A stretch of DNA of 64,000 nt, from the NCBI GenBank assembly GCA_964017185.1, contig OZ024880.1:33570329-33634328 (forward strand). The letters run 5' to 3'. The translations under genes were made by a program, and so were the position numbers. Positions within the stretch are counted from its first letter, which is position 1; each line of letters starts with the position of its first letter. The stretch is from Rugalucina vietnamica. Taxonomy: Eukaryota > Mollusca > Bivalvia > Lucinida > Lucinidae. The notes under the pieces were generated by a model. The model worked only from the letters and a program-made list of their open reading frames with translations, searched no databases and was not told where the DNA came from. Below are positions 1-10,302 of this stretch, piece after piece.

Positions 1-178
1 GGTGGGTGCTCGTTGGAGCCACCTTGACGAGGCGATTCTAGCGTGTGCCCGCGGTCGGTATTTTGGGCAACAATATTGAAAATATAGAAATGTTTTCTTC
101 CAAAAATTTTCAATTGTATCTAATATAAAAAAGATTGATGTATATTGCATGGGCAGGTTTTCAAAATGTGAGTTCAAT
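1..178 (+). repeat. Partial copy of hairpin repeat family H, cut by the window edge
   Basis: The first bases match, with decay, the right half of the palindromic repeat seen better at 23490-23758, 49411-49690 and 56329-56603. Shared landmarks are the gaggcg/ttctaacgtgt/acccgc stretch, an A-rich segment, and the closing 'attgcatgggcaggtttt'. The left half lies outside the window. It is non-coding and the most diverged of the four copies. Confidence 0.6.
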
Positions 179-338
179 GCTTCTCAAATATCAGTTTATT
201 TATGTGCTTTAGTTAATTGTTTTTACCTAATCAGAATCAAGCTTTTGTTACTTTATTGTTAATGTTATACTATTTCATTTCATCATTATTTATATGTGAT
301 TCATATGCTACTATGTGGTGCCCATAATTGGAAATAGA

Positions 339-376
339 TTTTATTCTATTCTATTTTATTCTATTCTATTCTATTC
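339..376. repeat. (TTCTA)n microsatellite
   Basis: An interrupted run of the pentanucleotide ttcta, with one ttttattcta variant. A short GAA/A-rich tract follows at about 443-463. Confidence 0.85.
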
Positions 377-599
377 ATCATGGATCAACTACAGCTGATT
401 GATAGCTTCTTCAAAACGGACTATTTCTGTATCTGTGGGAACAAGAAGAAGAAGAAAAAAAAGAGGGAGCCAGAGAAATGTCATCTTGCAGTGCACTTAA
501 CAGCCCCGGTGCACGCGCAGATTTGCCACCCCTGGAGCTTTTCTTTGATCCTCTCTTCGTGGTCATCATGCAACTAATTAATGTTGGTGCGGTAATTCC

Positions 600-905
600 A
601 ATAAATACGTCACGGATACAAGTGAACTATCCGGATGCTACGTAGTAATAACCTGATAAAACGTACTGAATCGTAGGAAAACGTATCGGCACGTAGTAAA
701 TACGTGGCTAAACGTACCCATCCCTAGTGAAACTGTGGCCCTAAGCCGTTGTATAACCGGACAATACGTAGCGATACGGAGTAAAACGTCGCAAAACGTA
801 GCTATAAACGTACTGAAACCTATCAACCTGCAAAACCGGACAAATTTAGGGCAAAACGTGGGACTTGGAAACGCAGTAAAACGTAGGCCTCGAAACGTGA
901 CAGTG
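600..905. repeat. Degenerate ACGT-rich array
   Basis: About fifteen ACGT tetramers fall within 300 bases, mostly in the contexts AAAACGTA, AAACGTAC and TACGTAG, spaced roughly 10-30 bases apart. The spacing is too irregular for a simple tandem repeat, and the words look like a decayed minisatellite of a short core. No convincing reading frame runs through it, and the minus-strand frames here are chance. Confidence 0.55.
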
Positions 906-1220
906 TGACTGTAGCTTAAAGAACTTAGAATGCAACATTCTCACGATACGCTTTATTCCCGCTATCTGTCTGCCAATATACACTGGTATCCCACTGCATT
1001 TGTATCCCGGGTAGTAGAAACTATCGGGCCCGTATGGTGCGTCCAGTGTGCGGGCCAATAATTTTGTTGATCGACCTAAAGGTCGGTAATCGGTAATTCG
1101 GTTGTTGTTATGTCTCATATTTCATGGTCAGATTCAGTGATTTTTTAAAACACGCCACCTTTGTATATCTTATATTTGGTTAAGATAAGAAGTCTGAGAG
1201 GTCATTTTTACGCAGTGGGT
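906..1220. other. No recognisable feature
   Basis: Moderately AT-rich sequence with a short open minus-strand frame that resembles nothing I know. I see no repeat or gene here. Confidence 0.4.
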
Positions 1221-1282
1221 GCACTCAACGACAATTGTTCATGGTGAACAGAAGTCGTTGATGGACAGTTATCGTTGCTAGT
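1221..1282 (-). repeat. Stray fragment of the foldback end motif
   Basis: Contains atggacagttatcgttg, the reverse complement of the 16-mer CAACGATAACTGTCCA plus flank, and a nearby caacgac/gtcgttg inverted pair. The same word clusters at both ends of the 29181-40380 foldback structure and, as a variant, in its centre. This looks like a detached fragment or relic of a second copy. Confidence 0.55.
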
Positions 1283-1941
1283 GCTCACATTGTTTGACGC
1301 ATGTTCTTTTATTTCCTCTTTGTTACACTTTACTTTAATGTCACTACAGGTATACTCGTTTTTTTATAACTTGGAATAATATTTCATTTGTTATCGTTAT
1401 GTCGCATCTCTGGTACACTCCCTAGTAGATCTTGATAGTGTGCACTCCTGGATCTGTCTAGTATATTGCCCATTACTTCAGTTCAAGTGGCCATCTGTTG
1501 GAAAACGGATATATGGAGGTATAATTGTATCTTAGCCGTTGCAATGCGTTTTCTTTTATGTCAACTGAAGAATTGAATGTTCCGGGCCATACCAATAAAG
1601 TGGTTTTCTAGCATACTGTTTCCGGGAATTGTGACAGACACATTCTTGACAGTCACTCAACAGGCAGTCAATTGCCTCTTTAAATTCTTATGAAAAAATG
1701 ATCACCAGAAAATAGTTTTCAAGAGTTGTAAATTGATTCCTGTCTTTATCAGAGATTAAACCGACAACGAGCCGAGCAATTACCGAGCCGCACCGTTAAA
1801 AGTCAACAATGACGTTTGCGCCGATTATCATGTGCATTCGTCCAGTGCGGTCAGTGCATTCTCGGGTGCCTAATACATGGCTTATTTTTCATTAAGCAGG
1901 AGGTGGTGACACTGTTCTGATGACCATTTTATCTGAGTTTT
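1283..1941. other. No recognisable feature
   Basis: AT-rich sequence between the 16-mer fragment and the first family P element. I see no gene, RNA or repeat shared with the rest of the window. Confidence 0.4.
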
Positions 1942-1945
1942 TAAT

Positions 1946-2167
1946 GAGCCTGTGCATGAGAAAAACAACAATTTGGGTTTCCGACCAGGTCTGACACAAA
2001 CCAGGCTGTACAGCCACAGAAGCAGGCTAGAAGCTTGAAATTTTGGATTGAAGAAGAAGAGGGATTGCACTATCTGTGTAGCGAAACCAAAGGCGCTGAT
2101 CAGCTGTGCAGTTACTGCACAGCTGATCTGCGCCTTTGTTTTGTTGGTTTTCTGATGCAAGCGGCTC
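1946..2167 (+). mobile_element. Family P MITE, copy 1 (complete)
   Basis: A 222 bp non-coding element with imperfect terminal inverted repeats, starting gagcc..gagaaaa and ending ggttttctg..ggctc. It is flanked by a perfect 4 bp duplication TAAT (1942-1945 and 2168-2171). The left half carries a conserved 'ccgaccaggtctgacacaaa' block. The right half is a palindrome around 'gctgatcagctgtgcagt', bounded by aaaccaaaggcgc and gcgcctttgtttt. The same architecture recurs at ten or so places in the window. With no transposase it must be mobilised in trans. The superfamily is not assignable from these ends. Confidence 0.8.
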
Positions 2168-2440
2168 TAATATTAATGTTCTTTTGCGGCATGTCATGAC
2201 TGGAATCGTCGTCCATCACTATCAGTATTTTGGAGATCCATTAGCTTATGAAGGGGGTGCCTACTAAGTGTAATAATCTGTAGTAGGATAACAAATAGTG
2301 TAGACTCTGTTCAGACAGACGCACGCCTTTTTCTTACTTCCAATGTTGTTTATCTACAGCTTCTGACATTTTTTCACTGACAATTTACCCATTTGGTTAT
2401 CTAATGATGGCACTAAGCTTAAATAGGCCAAAGGGAAGCA

Positions 2441-2480
2441 ATATAAAACAAGACGTTTTAATATAAAACAAGACGTTTTA
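2441..2480 (+). repeat. Perfect 20 bp tandem duplication
   Basis: The 20-mer atataaaacaagacgtttta occurs twice head to tail without a mismatch, suggesting a recent slippage or duplication event. Confidence 0.9.
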
Positions 2481-2635
2481 TTCATTGTACGGTTATCTGT
2501 TTTCTTCATTTGAAAAGGAATTAAAACCTTGTGAAATTCTAAGACATATTCCGGAAACAGACTGTAAACAAGTAGGTTTTTAGGGTTATGATTGTTTGAA
2601 GTTTTCTAGTAATATTATGTACTGACCGTTACAAG

Positions 2636-2856
2636 GGAAAACCAACAATCTGCATATGCGAAAACAAAGGCGCAGATCAGCTTCGCAGTAACTGCGAAGC
2701 TGATCAGCGCCTTTGTTTTCGCTACACGGATAGTACAATTCCTGTACTTTCTAAATTTAAAATTTCCAGTCTCTAGCTATCTTCTGTGATAGTACAGCCC
2801 GGTTTGTGTCCGACCTGTTCGGAAAGCACATTGTTGGTTTTCTCACGAGGTGGCTC
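2636..2856 (-). mobile_element. Family P MITE, copy 2 (5'-trimmed end)
   Basis: A reverse-oriented copy. The palindrome comes first at 2658-2722, with arms of about 32 bp, one central mismatch and almost no loop. The conserved gtacagcccggtttgtgtc block and a full ggttttctcacgaggtggctc end follow. The other terminus has lost its outer gagcc portion and starts at ggaaaacc. A 19 bp direct repeat (17/19 identical, sharing TGACCGTTACAAG) abuts both ends at 2617-2635 and 2857-2875. Confidence 0.8.
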
Positions 2857-2875
2857 ATATATTGACCGTTACAAG

Positions 2876-3764
2876 ACGATTCTATTGTGATATTTCTTTA
2901 TTTTGTCTGTTTATTTTGTCTGCCTGTCTGATACCACCGCCATATTTGTTTTGGTAGGTGATAGCGGGATGGCTACCTCGTTGAGAAAGAGCTAGTCATC
3001 TTGCTCTTCACATGTGCTATTATTTTTGTAATGTTTCGTGTTGCGCCTAGTGTCTGGGTTGAGATTTTTTTATCAATTCCTTTTACAATCTTGTATTACA
3101 CATGCATAGTATAATAAACGCTGAATATTCCGAAAATAATTCTAACCATACCGAGTTACATGTATGATCTTGTTTTTATTTGAGAATGATCTTGTCTTAT
3201 TTCTAGTCGTTTCTTCAAATTTTAATATTGTTGACATGGAAAAACACAAAGTGCCAGCATAAAAATAACGATAAAGATCTATTAAATTCACAAACATACC
3301 GATAACTTCGCGTGTTCTGCATTTGTTCTGAAATGCTGGTCAATAGATACCATCATAATTATTAAAAGCACCTTGTAATGAAAAAGGAATTTGGTTTATA
3401 TGCATAGTAGATATTTAGTACTTTTATGAGTCTAGTGTTCAAATATATTTACCTTCGAGTGTTTGTATGCTTTACAATGGTTCTATGCACAGTATTGTGT
3501 TGCAAAAAGGTAGTATTTCAAAATGCATGCAGTCACGAATCTAGAAACCTAAAGTCACAAATACGTTAAGTCATTTATTTGAGAGTGTTCGCGTTTGCGT
3601 GCTGTTAAAAAGGATGACCCAATTTTTCGAATTGTTTCAGTTTGAAACTTTGATAATATACTGACGGACTTTAATAACGCATTGCTGTACATCGGTTTTC
3701 ATTTGCTTAAAACGGATTTAAAGTTGAACTGAAGTATAAAATAAAAATAACATCCTGCATTGTA
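2876..3764. other. No recognisable feature
   Basis: Ordinary AT-rich sequence, with no long frame and no similarity to other parts of the window that I could see. Confidence 0.4.
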
Positions 3765-4090
3765 ATAGTGGAGCTGCTAAGTGAGAAAATACTTCAGTTG
3801 ATGATACAAGCATGAAATTTTCACCATATGTTCTTTACATGACAAACATTAAAAAATGATTCCTGGCCACGTAAAATTCGGCCATTTTCAAGATGGCCGC
3901 CAATATCCAAGATGGCCGACACTTCTGTAAGGGGTCTATGTAATAGATTGATCATATCTCTGGTTCTATTTGGCACAGAACAAACATCTTTGTATCAAAT
4001 TGAAGCATAATTATCACCCTTTTATCGTATATCCAAATTAACAAGTTGCCTTATTTGCATATGTATGAATATTAATGAGTTCTCATTTTT
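3765..4090 (+). repeat. Left arm of a 4.3 kb inverted-repeat region
   Basis: From tagtggagctgctaagtgag through cttcagttgatgatacaagc, the 'cctggccac' block and 'ttcaagatggccgcc', this stretch matches the reverse complement of 7730-8069. Beyond about 4090 the match fades, though both sides keep gcttatttgcat.. and tatgaatattaa motifs. It may be the terminal inverted repeat of a non-autonomous element or two independent copies of one repeat. Confidence 0.65.
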
Positions 4091-5000
4091 GCCTCTCAAA
4101 TCATGAAAATTGTGAAAATTAATTAAAATAATCACATTATTTAACCATGGATTCTGCTGGAATGTCTAATGAAATATATAACTTAAATTTCACTTTGTCA
4201 TACATTTAATTAGCATGATAATATTAAAGCTTATTTGCATAATTATGAATATGTATTTGAAATTACGCAAAGTGTCTTTTAATTATAGCGTTTATGATGC
4301 TGTGCAGTACAAAATCATTCAATATTTTATACAAAGAATGAATCATACACAATTTAAACTCTGTTACTGTCCTTTCTTCCAATGGCCCTAAGAGCTTAGT
4401 TGCTTATTATAAATAAAGTCATGAATATTAATGACATATTGTCCTTATAATTTAAAAGAGAAAGCAATGGGTATTCAAGAAATAAAGCAAACGAAATTAT
4501 ACTAAATAACATATTTTGACTCAAAATTAAAATAAAGGACTCAAGGTATAAAATACAAAAATAAAATACATTTTAATTCTACTAATCAATAACCATGAAT
4601 TATGCAAATTAACTCATTAAGAATAATTACTGTCAGTACAGCTAATGTATATTGAGCTGAACTGGCTTTGCAATAAATATATCAAAGTCAATTGCCCAGC
4701 ATATACATTTACATGGCTGCTGTCATTACGATAGTTGTTCACAACTGTAAGATTTATTGGTCTTCTTTACAGCAATATGAACACATTTTTTTGCGTATGA
4801 AAGGCCTGAACGGTAGCATTTTCCGTATATTGTAACTTTATACAACCACACTTTTGTAACTCCTGACAGTATTCGGCAATACCAGACTGTGTTGTCCATT
4901 TAGGAACCCATACATTGTTATGCTTTGTCCAGCCCAAATTCAGAGATGGCATCTTTTGTTCAGGCAAGATTACAATAATTCCATAGGGCTTCATGTTGCC
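4091..5000. other. AT-rich interior, no gene
   Basis: Rich in taatgaatatt, atgaatattaatga and tatttgcat words, which may be decayed inner parts of the arm repeat. I see no coding signal. The short opposing frames at 4767-5105 have no recognisable motif. Confidence 0.4.
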
Positions 5001-5004
5001 AAAT

Positions 5005-5265
5005 CTAAAAGGGTCACTGACGAGGCTAAAGTGGCCAAAACCATGTTTTTGTTCACCCCTTTCTCATTAATATGTTTACGTACTCTTGAAGAATCATACT
5101 TTTAATTGTTATTTGCTATTACTGCAGCTGGTGTTGTGTCATATGGCGGCACTAAATGTTCATCCCCTTTCGCATTAATATGTTCATTACTCTTGAAGGG
5201 TCATAGTTATTGTTATTTGCTATTACTGCAGCTGGTGTTGTGTCATGGCGGCCCTAAAAGTCATC
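5005..5265 (+). repeat. Family K repeat, locally duplicated
   Basis: Two imperfect head-to-tail copies of about 110 bp. Each runs from a cccctttc(t/g)cattaatatgtt block through tgctattactgcagctggtg to a (t)catggcggc end. The stretch 5270-5330 continues with the 'gagatcagcgaggacattctg' module of the same family. Related minus-strand pieces lie at 27590-27714, 50865-50940 and 61495-61790. Confidence 0.6.
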
Positions 5266-5514
5266 TATAGTATAGATTATATTACTCTTTTGCTCTTTTG
5301 AGATCAGCGAGGACATTCTGAGAAATCAAGAAAATTATTTGTTAACATACATTTTCAAACCAACATTTAATATACGTATTTGGCCCCATTTGAGTAATTA
5401 GTCTTTGTACCTACTACTTAGTTAAATGATGCAAAAGTATAATTACTTATTAAAATTATTTCAGTTAAATGGTGCAAAAGTACAATAATTACTTATTAAT
5501 AATTTTTTCATGTT

Positions 5515-5605
5515 GTCAAATCTAAAGGGTCTTTGACGAGGCTTAAGTAGCCGAAACCATGGTTTGGTCCATCCCCTTTCTCATTAATATGTTCACTACT
5601 CTAAA
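5515..5605 (+). repeat. Family K fragment, third local copy
   Basis: Repeats the block 'atgttgtcaaatctaaaggg..gacgaggctta..gccgaaaccatgg..ccatcccctttctcatt' seen at 4994-5070 and, in reverse, at 61495-61575. Confidence 0.6.
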
Positions 5606-5739
5606 ACATCTCAGTTTCATTTTTATCTGTTGATTTCAATATTGCAAACAATTGTACCTCCTTTTGACACTATTATCTATGCACTGGTTTGTGCAAGTAT
5701 ATATATATTTTTTTAGATTTTTTTTTTCATCACATCTAA

Positions 5740-6090
5740 GGAAGTTGTGTGGAGATCTGTTGTTAACATTTACTTTTCCACGAACTCATGGTCCTAGTTT
5801 CAATCTGTCAGGACTAGCCCTTCAAACTATCCTGGCGATAAGTATAAAAAATAATATCAGCTCTGGAATGTTTCTGGGCATAGGGCATATGATTCAATAT
5901 GAGGTGCGATCAGCTCAGTGGCATAATTATCAAAAGTTTTTCTGCTCCGGTGGACTCCGCGTTAATCAGGGCTGTCACATCAATAATCACAGTTTCTGCA
6001 TTTGGCTGTTCAACAGATGTATTTGTTCCTTAAACAAGGGTGTCAAGAAGCTGTCCCTGTTTTTTTTTCAGGAGTACAACATGCCATTTT
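5740..6090 (-). pseudogene. Decayed transposon-associated ORF of unknown function (minus strand)
   Basis: Read on the minus strand, about 6015-5760, the sequence gives pieces resembling a family of uncharacterised repeat-borne proteins common in invertebrate genomes. The pieces are VIIDVTALINAESTGAEK, then after a 1 nt shift TFDNYATELIAPHIESYA, then in a third register QKHSRADIIFYTYRQDSLKG followed by a stop. The order (hydrophobic-D..AL-N, then TF-YA, then a D..Y..DSLK block) is what suggests the family. At least two frameshifts and several stops make it a relic. A 183-codon plus-strand frame covers the same bases (5652-6203) but resembles nothing and is probably chance. The family assignment is from memory, not a search. 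Confidence 0.4.
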
Positions 6091-6423
6091 GTCAAATGAC
6101 AGAGGACAATTTTGATTTTCATATCATAAAAAATCCTACAATTTGGCATGAGATCAATAGCCTCGAAAATAGTCTACAGCCATCTTTCAAACAGTCAAGC
6201 TAACGCTTGGCTGATGATTGGTCAGGTTAAACCTGCCTACTGATAAGAGGAAGCTTGTTGCTTGTGACAGGCTCATTAAACGCGGGCTTCTGAAGGCAAG
6301 AAACTTTTCATATTGAGTGTCGGAAGTCTGTGTTTGCTATCATTTGTGTAGACACCATGCGATAGAGAGCATGTTCGAACTGCACATAACTTCGGAAATC
6401 ACATATTGCTTTGCTCATATTTA

Positions 6424-6686
6424 ATTATTATTATTATTATTATTATTATTATTTTAATTCAGTTTAACGTCCCTTTCAAGATTATTTCAGCTAATATGAG
6501 ACGGGCCAATCCGAGTAGGTGGGGCAAAAACGGGAGAACTCCAAGAAAAAACACTTGGCACACCCGCAAGCAGAACTTGGCTTGTCTCACATGTGGCCAG
6601 AGCGGGGCTCGAACCCACACCAGACACAGCAATGAGATGATCGAGGGATTAAGAGACAGCACTCTTAACTGCTCGGCCACGGGGGT
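6424..6686 (-). mobile_element. tRNA-derived SINE with GACGTTAAAC tail
   Basis: On the minus strand it starts with a class II tRNA-like head. The A-box region is gtggccgagcagttaagag and the B box GGTTCGAGCCC. A body with ttctgcttgcgggtgtgcc follows, then the tail ttgaaagggacgttaaac and an (AAT)n simple repeat at the 3' end (6424-6454). A GACGTTAAAC tail is typical of the widespread metazoan SINE domain (Nin-DC/Meta-type) reported in molluscs. The head and tail are complete enough to call it near full length. A second, truncated copy is at 17043-17175. Confidence 0.8.
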
Positions 6687-7729
6687 ATATTATTATTTAA
6701 GAAGAATGGTTTCCATATATTCTATCATATGCAGCGTATTGTGGGCATTTTTGCAAGAAATAGATCAGCTCTAGCAGTGATTTGTGGAGTAATGATTCAC
6801 TGTTTGGAGGTCAGTTGTAAAGAAAATCAAATCACGAGCGGGGATCTATTTCGTTTCTAAAAGACAATAAACAGAATAAAGGTCGCTGAAACTGACGATA
6901 CCTCTCAGCTTGTCACCATTGCATTGCAGATTTCCCGCCAAATATTTGACTGTACTGCTGATATTTGCATACATTCATTGCGTTTGTTATGGTTAAAACG
7001 ACATTACATCGTCTAATGGTGCTTGATGGGATAGGATAGATGTCATAACAAATGATATCGAAATGGCGCAAAATAATGCCACGTTTATTCTTCCAGTGAA
7101 GTGTTGCACAATATATAACGATTTTATAAACACTGGCTATATAGGCAATGTGTGTTAGAATTAGCAATGTGTTAATACTTTTGTCTATCTTTAGACCACT
7201 TCGCGACAATAAAGTTATCGAAGTGTTCTCAGCAACGAAAAAAAAAGGTTATTGAAAGTTTTTTTTACAGTAATAGAATCAAGAATGTATGATAGGATAT
7301 TTCGAAAACAACTTTAAAACGAGGGGCACCACATATTTTCCGAACTTAGGTCCAGTGCAAAATGTAAAATTTAACGGTGACGTCACTGTCTTATACACAA
7401 ATGATAGCTTACACAGAATTTGCTTCTCGATAGTGATATTGCTTCTGACCAATAGACATTAATATATGTACTATTATAGCTAAATGTTTTACTAAACAAG
7501 TAGACGTACAGTCCGAAATTCTGTTAAAAAATTCGAAACTGAATAGATGTACCAGTTTCTTAAAATACATGAATATTAATGAAAATTCTAATGCTCAGCT
7601 GGAGACCTAATGAAAACAATGATACAGTTGAACAAAAGGCTCAGTCTGGCATATGCATCAGTTGTGACATTTAAAACTGACAAAACATGTGAAATTGTCA
7701 ATTTCCAAGTTTTTGCTACTGATTTTAGC
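6687..7729. other. No recognisable feature
   Basis: AT-rich interior of the 3765-8069 region, with no frame of interest. Short taatgaatatt-like words near 7565-7590 hint at decayed arm sequence. Confidence 0.35.
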
Positions 7730-8069
7730 TAAAATGGAGAAAATCGTTAATATTCATGAATATGCAAATAAGCTTTTTTGCATTTTTTTTAAATTTTATA
7801 CAAAAGTGTAATGTCCTAGCTGTAATTTGGAATCAAAATTGTTGTTCTATGATCATCAGAATATGAGTTATGATCAATCATGTACACCAACCCTCTTAAA
7901 TTTGTCGGCCATTTTGTTTTTTGGCGGCCATCTTGAAAATGGCCGAATTCGAAGTGGCCAGGAATCATTTTGGAACCTGCATCATTTGGAGAACATATGG
8001 TGTAAATTTCATGCTTGTATCATCAACTGAAGTATTCCCTCAGATTTGCTCACTAAGCAGCTCCGCTAT
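7730..8069 (-). repeat. Right arm of the 4.3 kb inverted-repeat region
   Basis: The reverse complement of the 3765-4090 arm. It keeps catcttgaaaatggccg, the 'gtggccaggaatcatttt' block, gcttgtatcatcaactgaag, and the outer end gctcactaagcagctccgctat. The short plus-strand frames here are shadows of this repeat. Confidence 0.65.
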
Positions 8070-8950
8070 AACACCATCCACAATATTCATCCATAAAAAT
8101 CTGTTCGCTGAATTCTTTGCTAAAGCTGTTTTATTCAACATCATCGAGACGTAATGTTTCTAAAGAGAACCTAACGGTGGCTACAAGAAAGGGATTGTGA
8201 ACGCAAAGCATCTCCATAGCTAACAACCTAAAGCACAAGAAACATTGACGCTTCCTTTCAATGTCGTTGAGGGCATAGCGTTTTTCGCTGACCTCAAAAC
8301 ACAGCACCAAACGTTATGGTACTTTTACGTTAGTCTCGTGTCTGTGTAAGTGCTTGTAAACTTGTGAATTTGTTTAAATTTTACGCAAAAAAGCTTTCTT
8401 GATAAACGTTAAACTGACGTAATTGCCGGAGTTTTAATGCAAATTAAAGCAAACCAACATCATTCGTTTGGGTTTTGATGTTTCTTCCAGAAATCATGTT
8501 GGGCTTGAAGATTTTTTTCGTCCCCATTGACCTATTATGCAATTTATTTTTGTTGAATTTTCGGTAGCGCTTGAAATCATACTGTATGGCGTTAACGGAC
8601 ACTTTCATTTCGTTTTTGGTATTGAGGTTGAGAAGACTGATAGTACTTTTCAGTTCAACAAATATTTTTTCGGAAAAATCCTGTATTCTGAGAGAAAGAA
8701 TGGATAATGCAAGCGTTTTTAAAGTCCGTGAGCATATTTCGTATGGTATTCGAATACATCAAAAGTTTGTATTAAAGGTCGATACCACCAGTTTAGCTTT
8801 ACTATACGACAATCTCGTATTTTGTACTTTATAAGGAGGGATTCCATATAATTTGGCTCGAATTTCACAACAGACACTGCTATCCATATGTCTGTGAGCA
8901 TTTCATTATATTTTAATATCTTTGATACGATTTCTACAGATGATGCAGCT
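8070..8950. other. No recognisable feature
   Basis: Contains an 87-codon plus-strand frame (8571-8834) without recognisable motifs. I do not call it a gene. Confidence 0.4.
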
Positions 8951-9142
8951 GAGCCCCTGCTGGGGTTTGCTGGACACATAAAGGTCTGTACTGTCAAAGA
9001 AGAAATGCTAGAAGCTAAAAGATGAATTGTACTATCCATGAAACAAACATCAAAGGCGGTTACCAGCTGTATAGTTAGTGCAAATCTGATCTGAAGTTTT
9101 GTTTTACATATGTAGAAATCAGGTTTTCTCATGATACGGCTC
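8951..9142 (+). mobile_element. Family P MITE, old diverged copy
   Basis: Starts gagccc and ends ggttttctcatgatacggctc. Between them are weakened forms of the family landmarks gtctgtactgtcaaagaag, gctagaagct, attgtactatcc and aaaggcggttaccagctg. The palindrome has largely decayed. A 141-codon minus-strand frame through it is accidental. Confidence 0.55.
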
Positions 9143-9224
9143 ATGTTGTGGCCACTCTAGCGCCATTATTGTAGTACTGTGACTTTTGTTATTTATATAC
9201 TTAATTGTTTTATATTAAACTAAA

Positions 9225-9300
9225 TGTTTTATGTTTTGGTGTAATATATTTTATGTGTTGTTTGCGCCTTGTTGTAAGTTATCATATATTTAGTTGTTTT
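9225..9300 (+). repeat. Family S fragment
   Basis: gttttatgttttggtgt..gtgttgtttgcgcctt..catatatttagttg aligns with the middle of family S (compare 12690-12760). Neither end is preserved. Confidence 0.4.
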
Positions 9301-9935
9301 CTTTCATTTCATTCAGACGTAACATAAATTATTTATTATCTTATCTCTTTTATTTGGGAAACAAGATGCAACAGTTTAAAGTACCCACTGGCTACAACAT
9401 ACATGTACCAACACCTGAACAACATTTTATCTGTTACATGTTAGTTGTAACCATGCATACTTCTCTGTGTTACACCTTTAACGCAATCAAAAGACAACTA
9501 ACAAAAATATACGTGTGTGATGGCTAGCACAGACCCGGAGCAAATTCTATTTATTCGAATAAACAAATTCACATACAATGAATTTTATACAGCCAGCAAC
9601 CATATATCCATCTCGATGTAGTTCCAGAATCCACATAAATATGAAGTGGAAAAGTTCAAAGTTCCTTAACACAAACATGAAAGTTCCCTTTTCACTGGTT
9701 AAGCTCACACTGAGCAGTCTATATAGTTCGGAACACATCACTGACTCAACCTAAACACACCCATCTATCCAACCTCACTATCAGAACAGGTAAATCTGAA
9801 ACGAACTGAAAATATAAACATGTTAGAAATCAAATCTTGTCAAATGATATTTATAAAAGTTGCGATATCCTTTGATTTCATTTTTCACGTAGCATGTATT
9901 TAATTCAGACCTTAACTACTTGATTCCCTCTCGGG
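9301..9935. other. No recognisable feature
   Basis: Two short frames (9294-9527 plus, 9547-9741 minus) have no motif I recognise. No repeats were noticed. Confidence 0.35.
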
Positions 9936-9952
9936 GGTGGGGGGGGGGGGGC
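9936..9952. repeat. Poly-G tract
   Basis: A near-continuous G run (gggggtgggggggggggg) that could form a G-quadruplex and is prone to sequencing error. Confidence 0.8.
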
Positions 9953-10236
9953 AAACGAACTTCCACAACACAAAAATACTCCTTAGCGGTCTGTCAAGCC
10001 TCGAATGACCAAGCCCTCAAAACCAAGACTATTTATAGTCACCAAGGACGAAAAACAACGTATAAATCACGAAATTCATGAACATATCGATACTTACATA
10101 ACCAAATCCAAACGAAAAAATCATGACAAACTCAATGAACTCTACCATATATGCAGCATTATATACTGGCTCCTTTGTTTCGAGCAGGTCTCTAACAAAC
10201 ATATACACCTACTCAACAAAGGAAGTTTTGGCGGTA

Positions 10237-10302
10237 GGTGTATAAGTTTCCCGCCGTTTATTATACACCGGTGTATAATATCCGGCGGGAAACTTATACA
10301 CC
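10237..10302. repeat. 66 bp palindrome in unit 1
   Basis: Arms of about 33 bp meet at tacaccggtgta with no loop: ggtgtataagtttcccgccg on the left and its complement on the right, with one or two mismatches. A partial third repeat of the arm follows (aggcgggaaacttatcag, from about 10316). The same palindrome recurs at 11425-11490. Confidence 0.85.

Noticed and set aside
5652..6203. 183-codon plus-strand open frame, among the longest in the window
   Set aside because: No recognisable motif, low complexity, and it lies antisense to the peptide relic on the minus strand. Probably chance.
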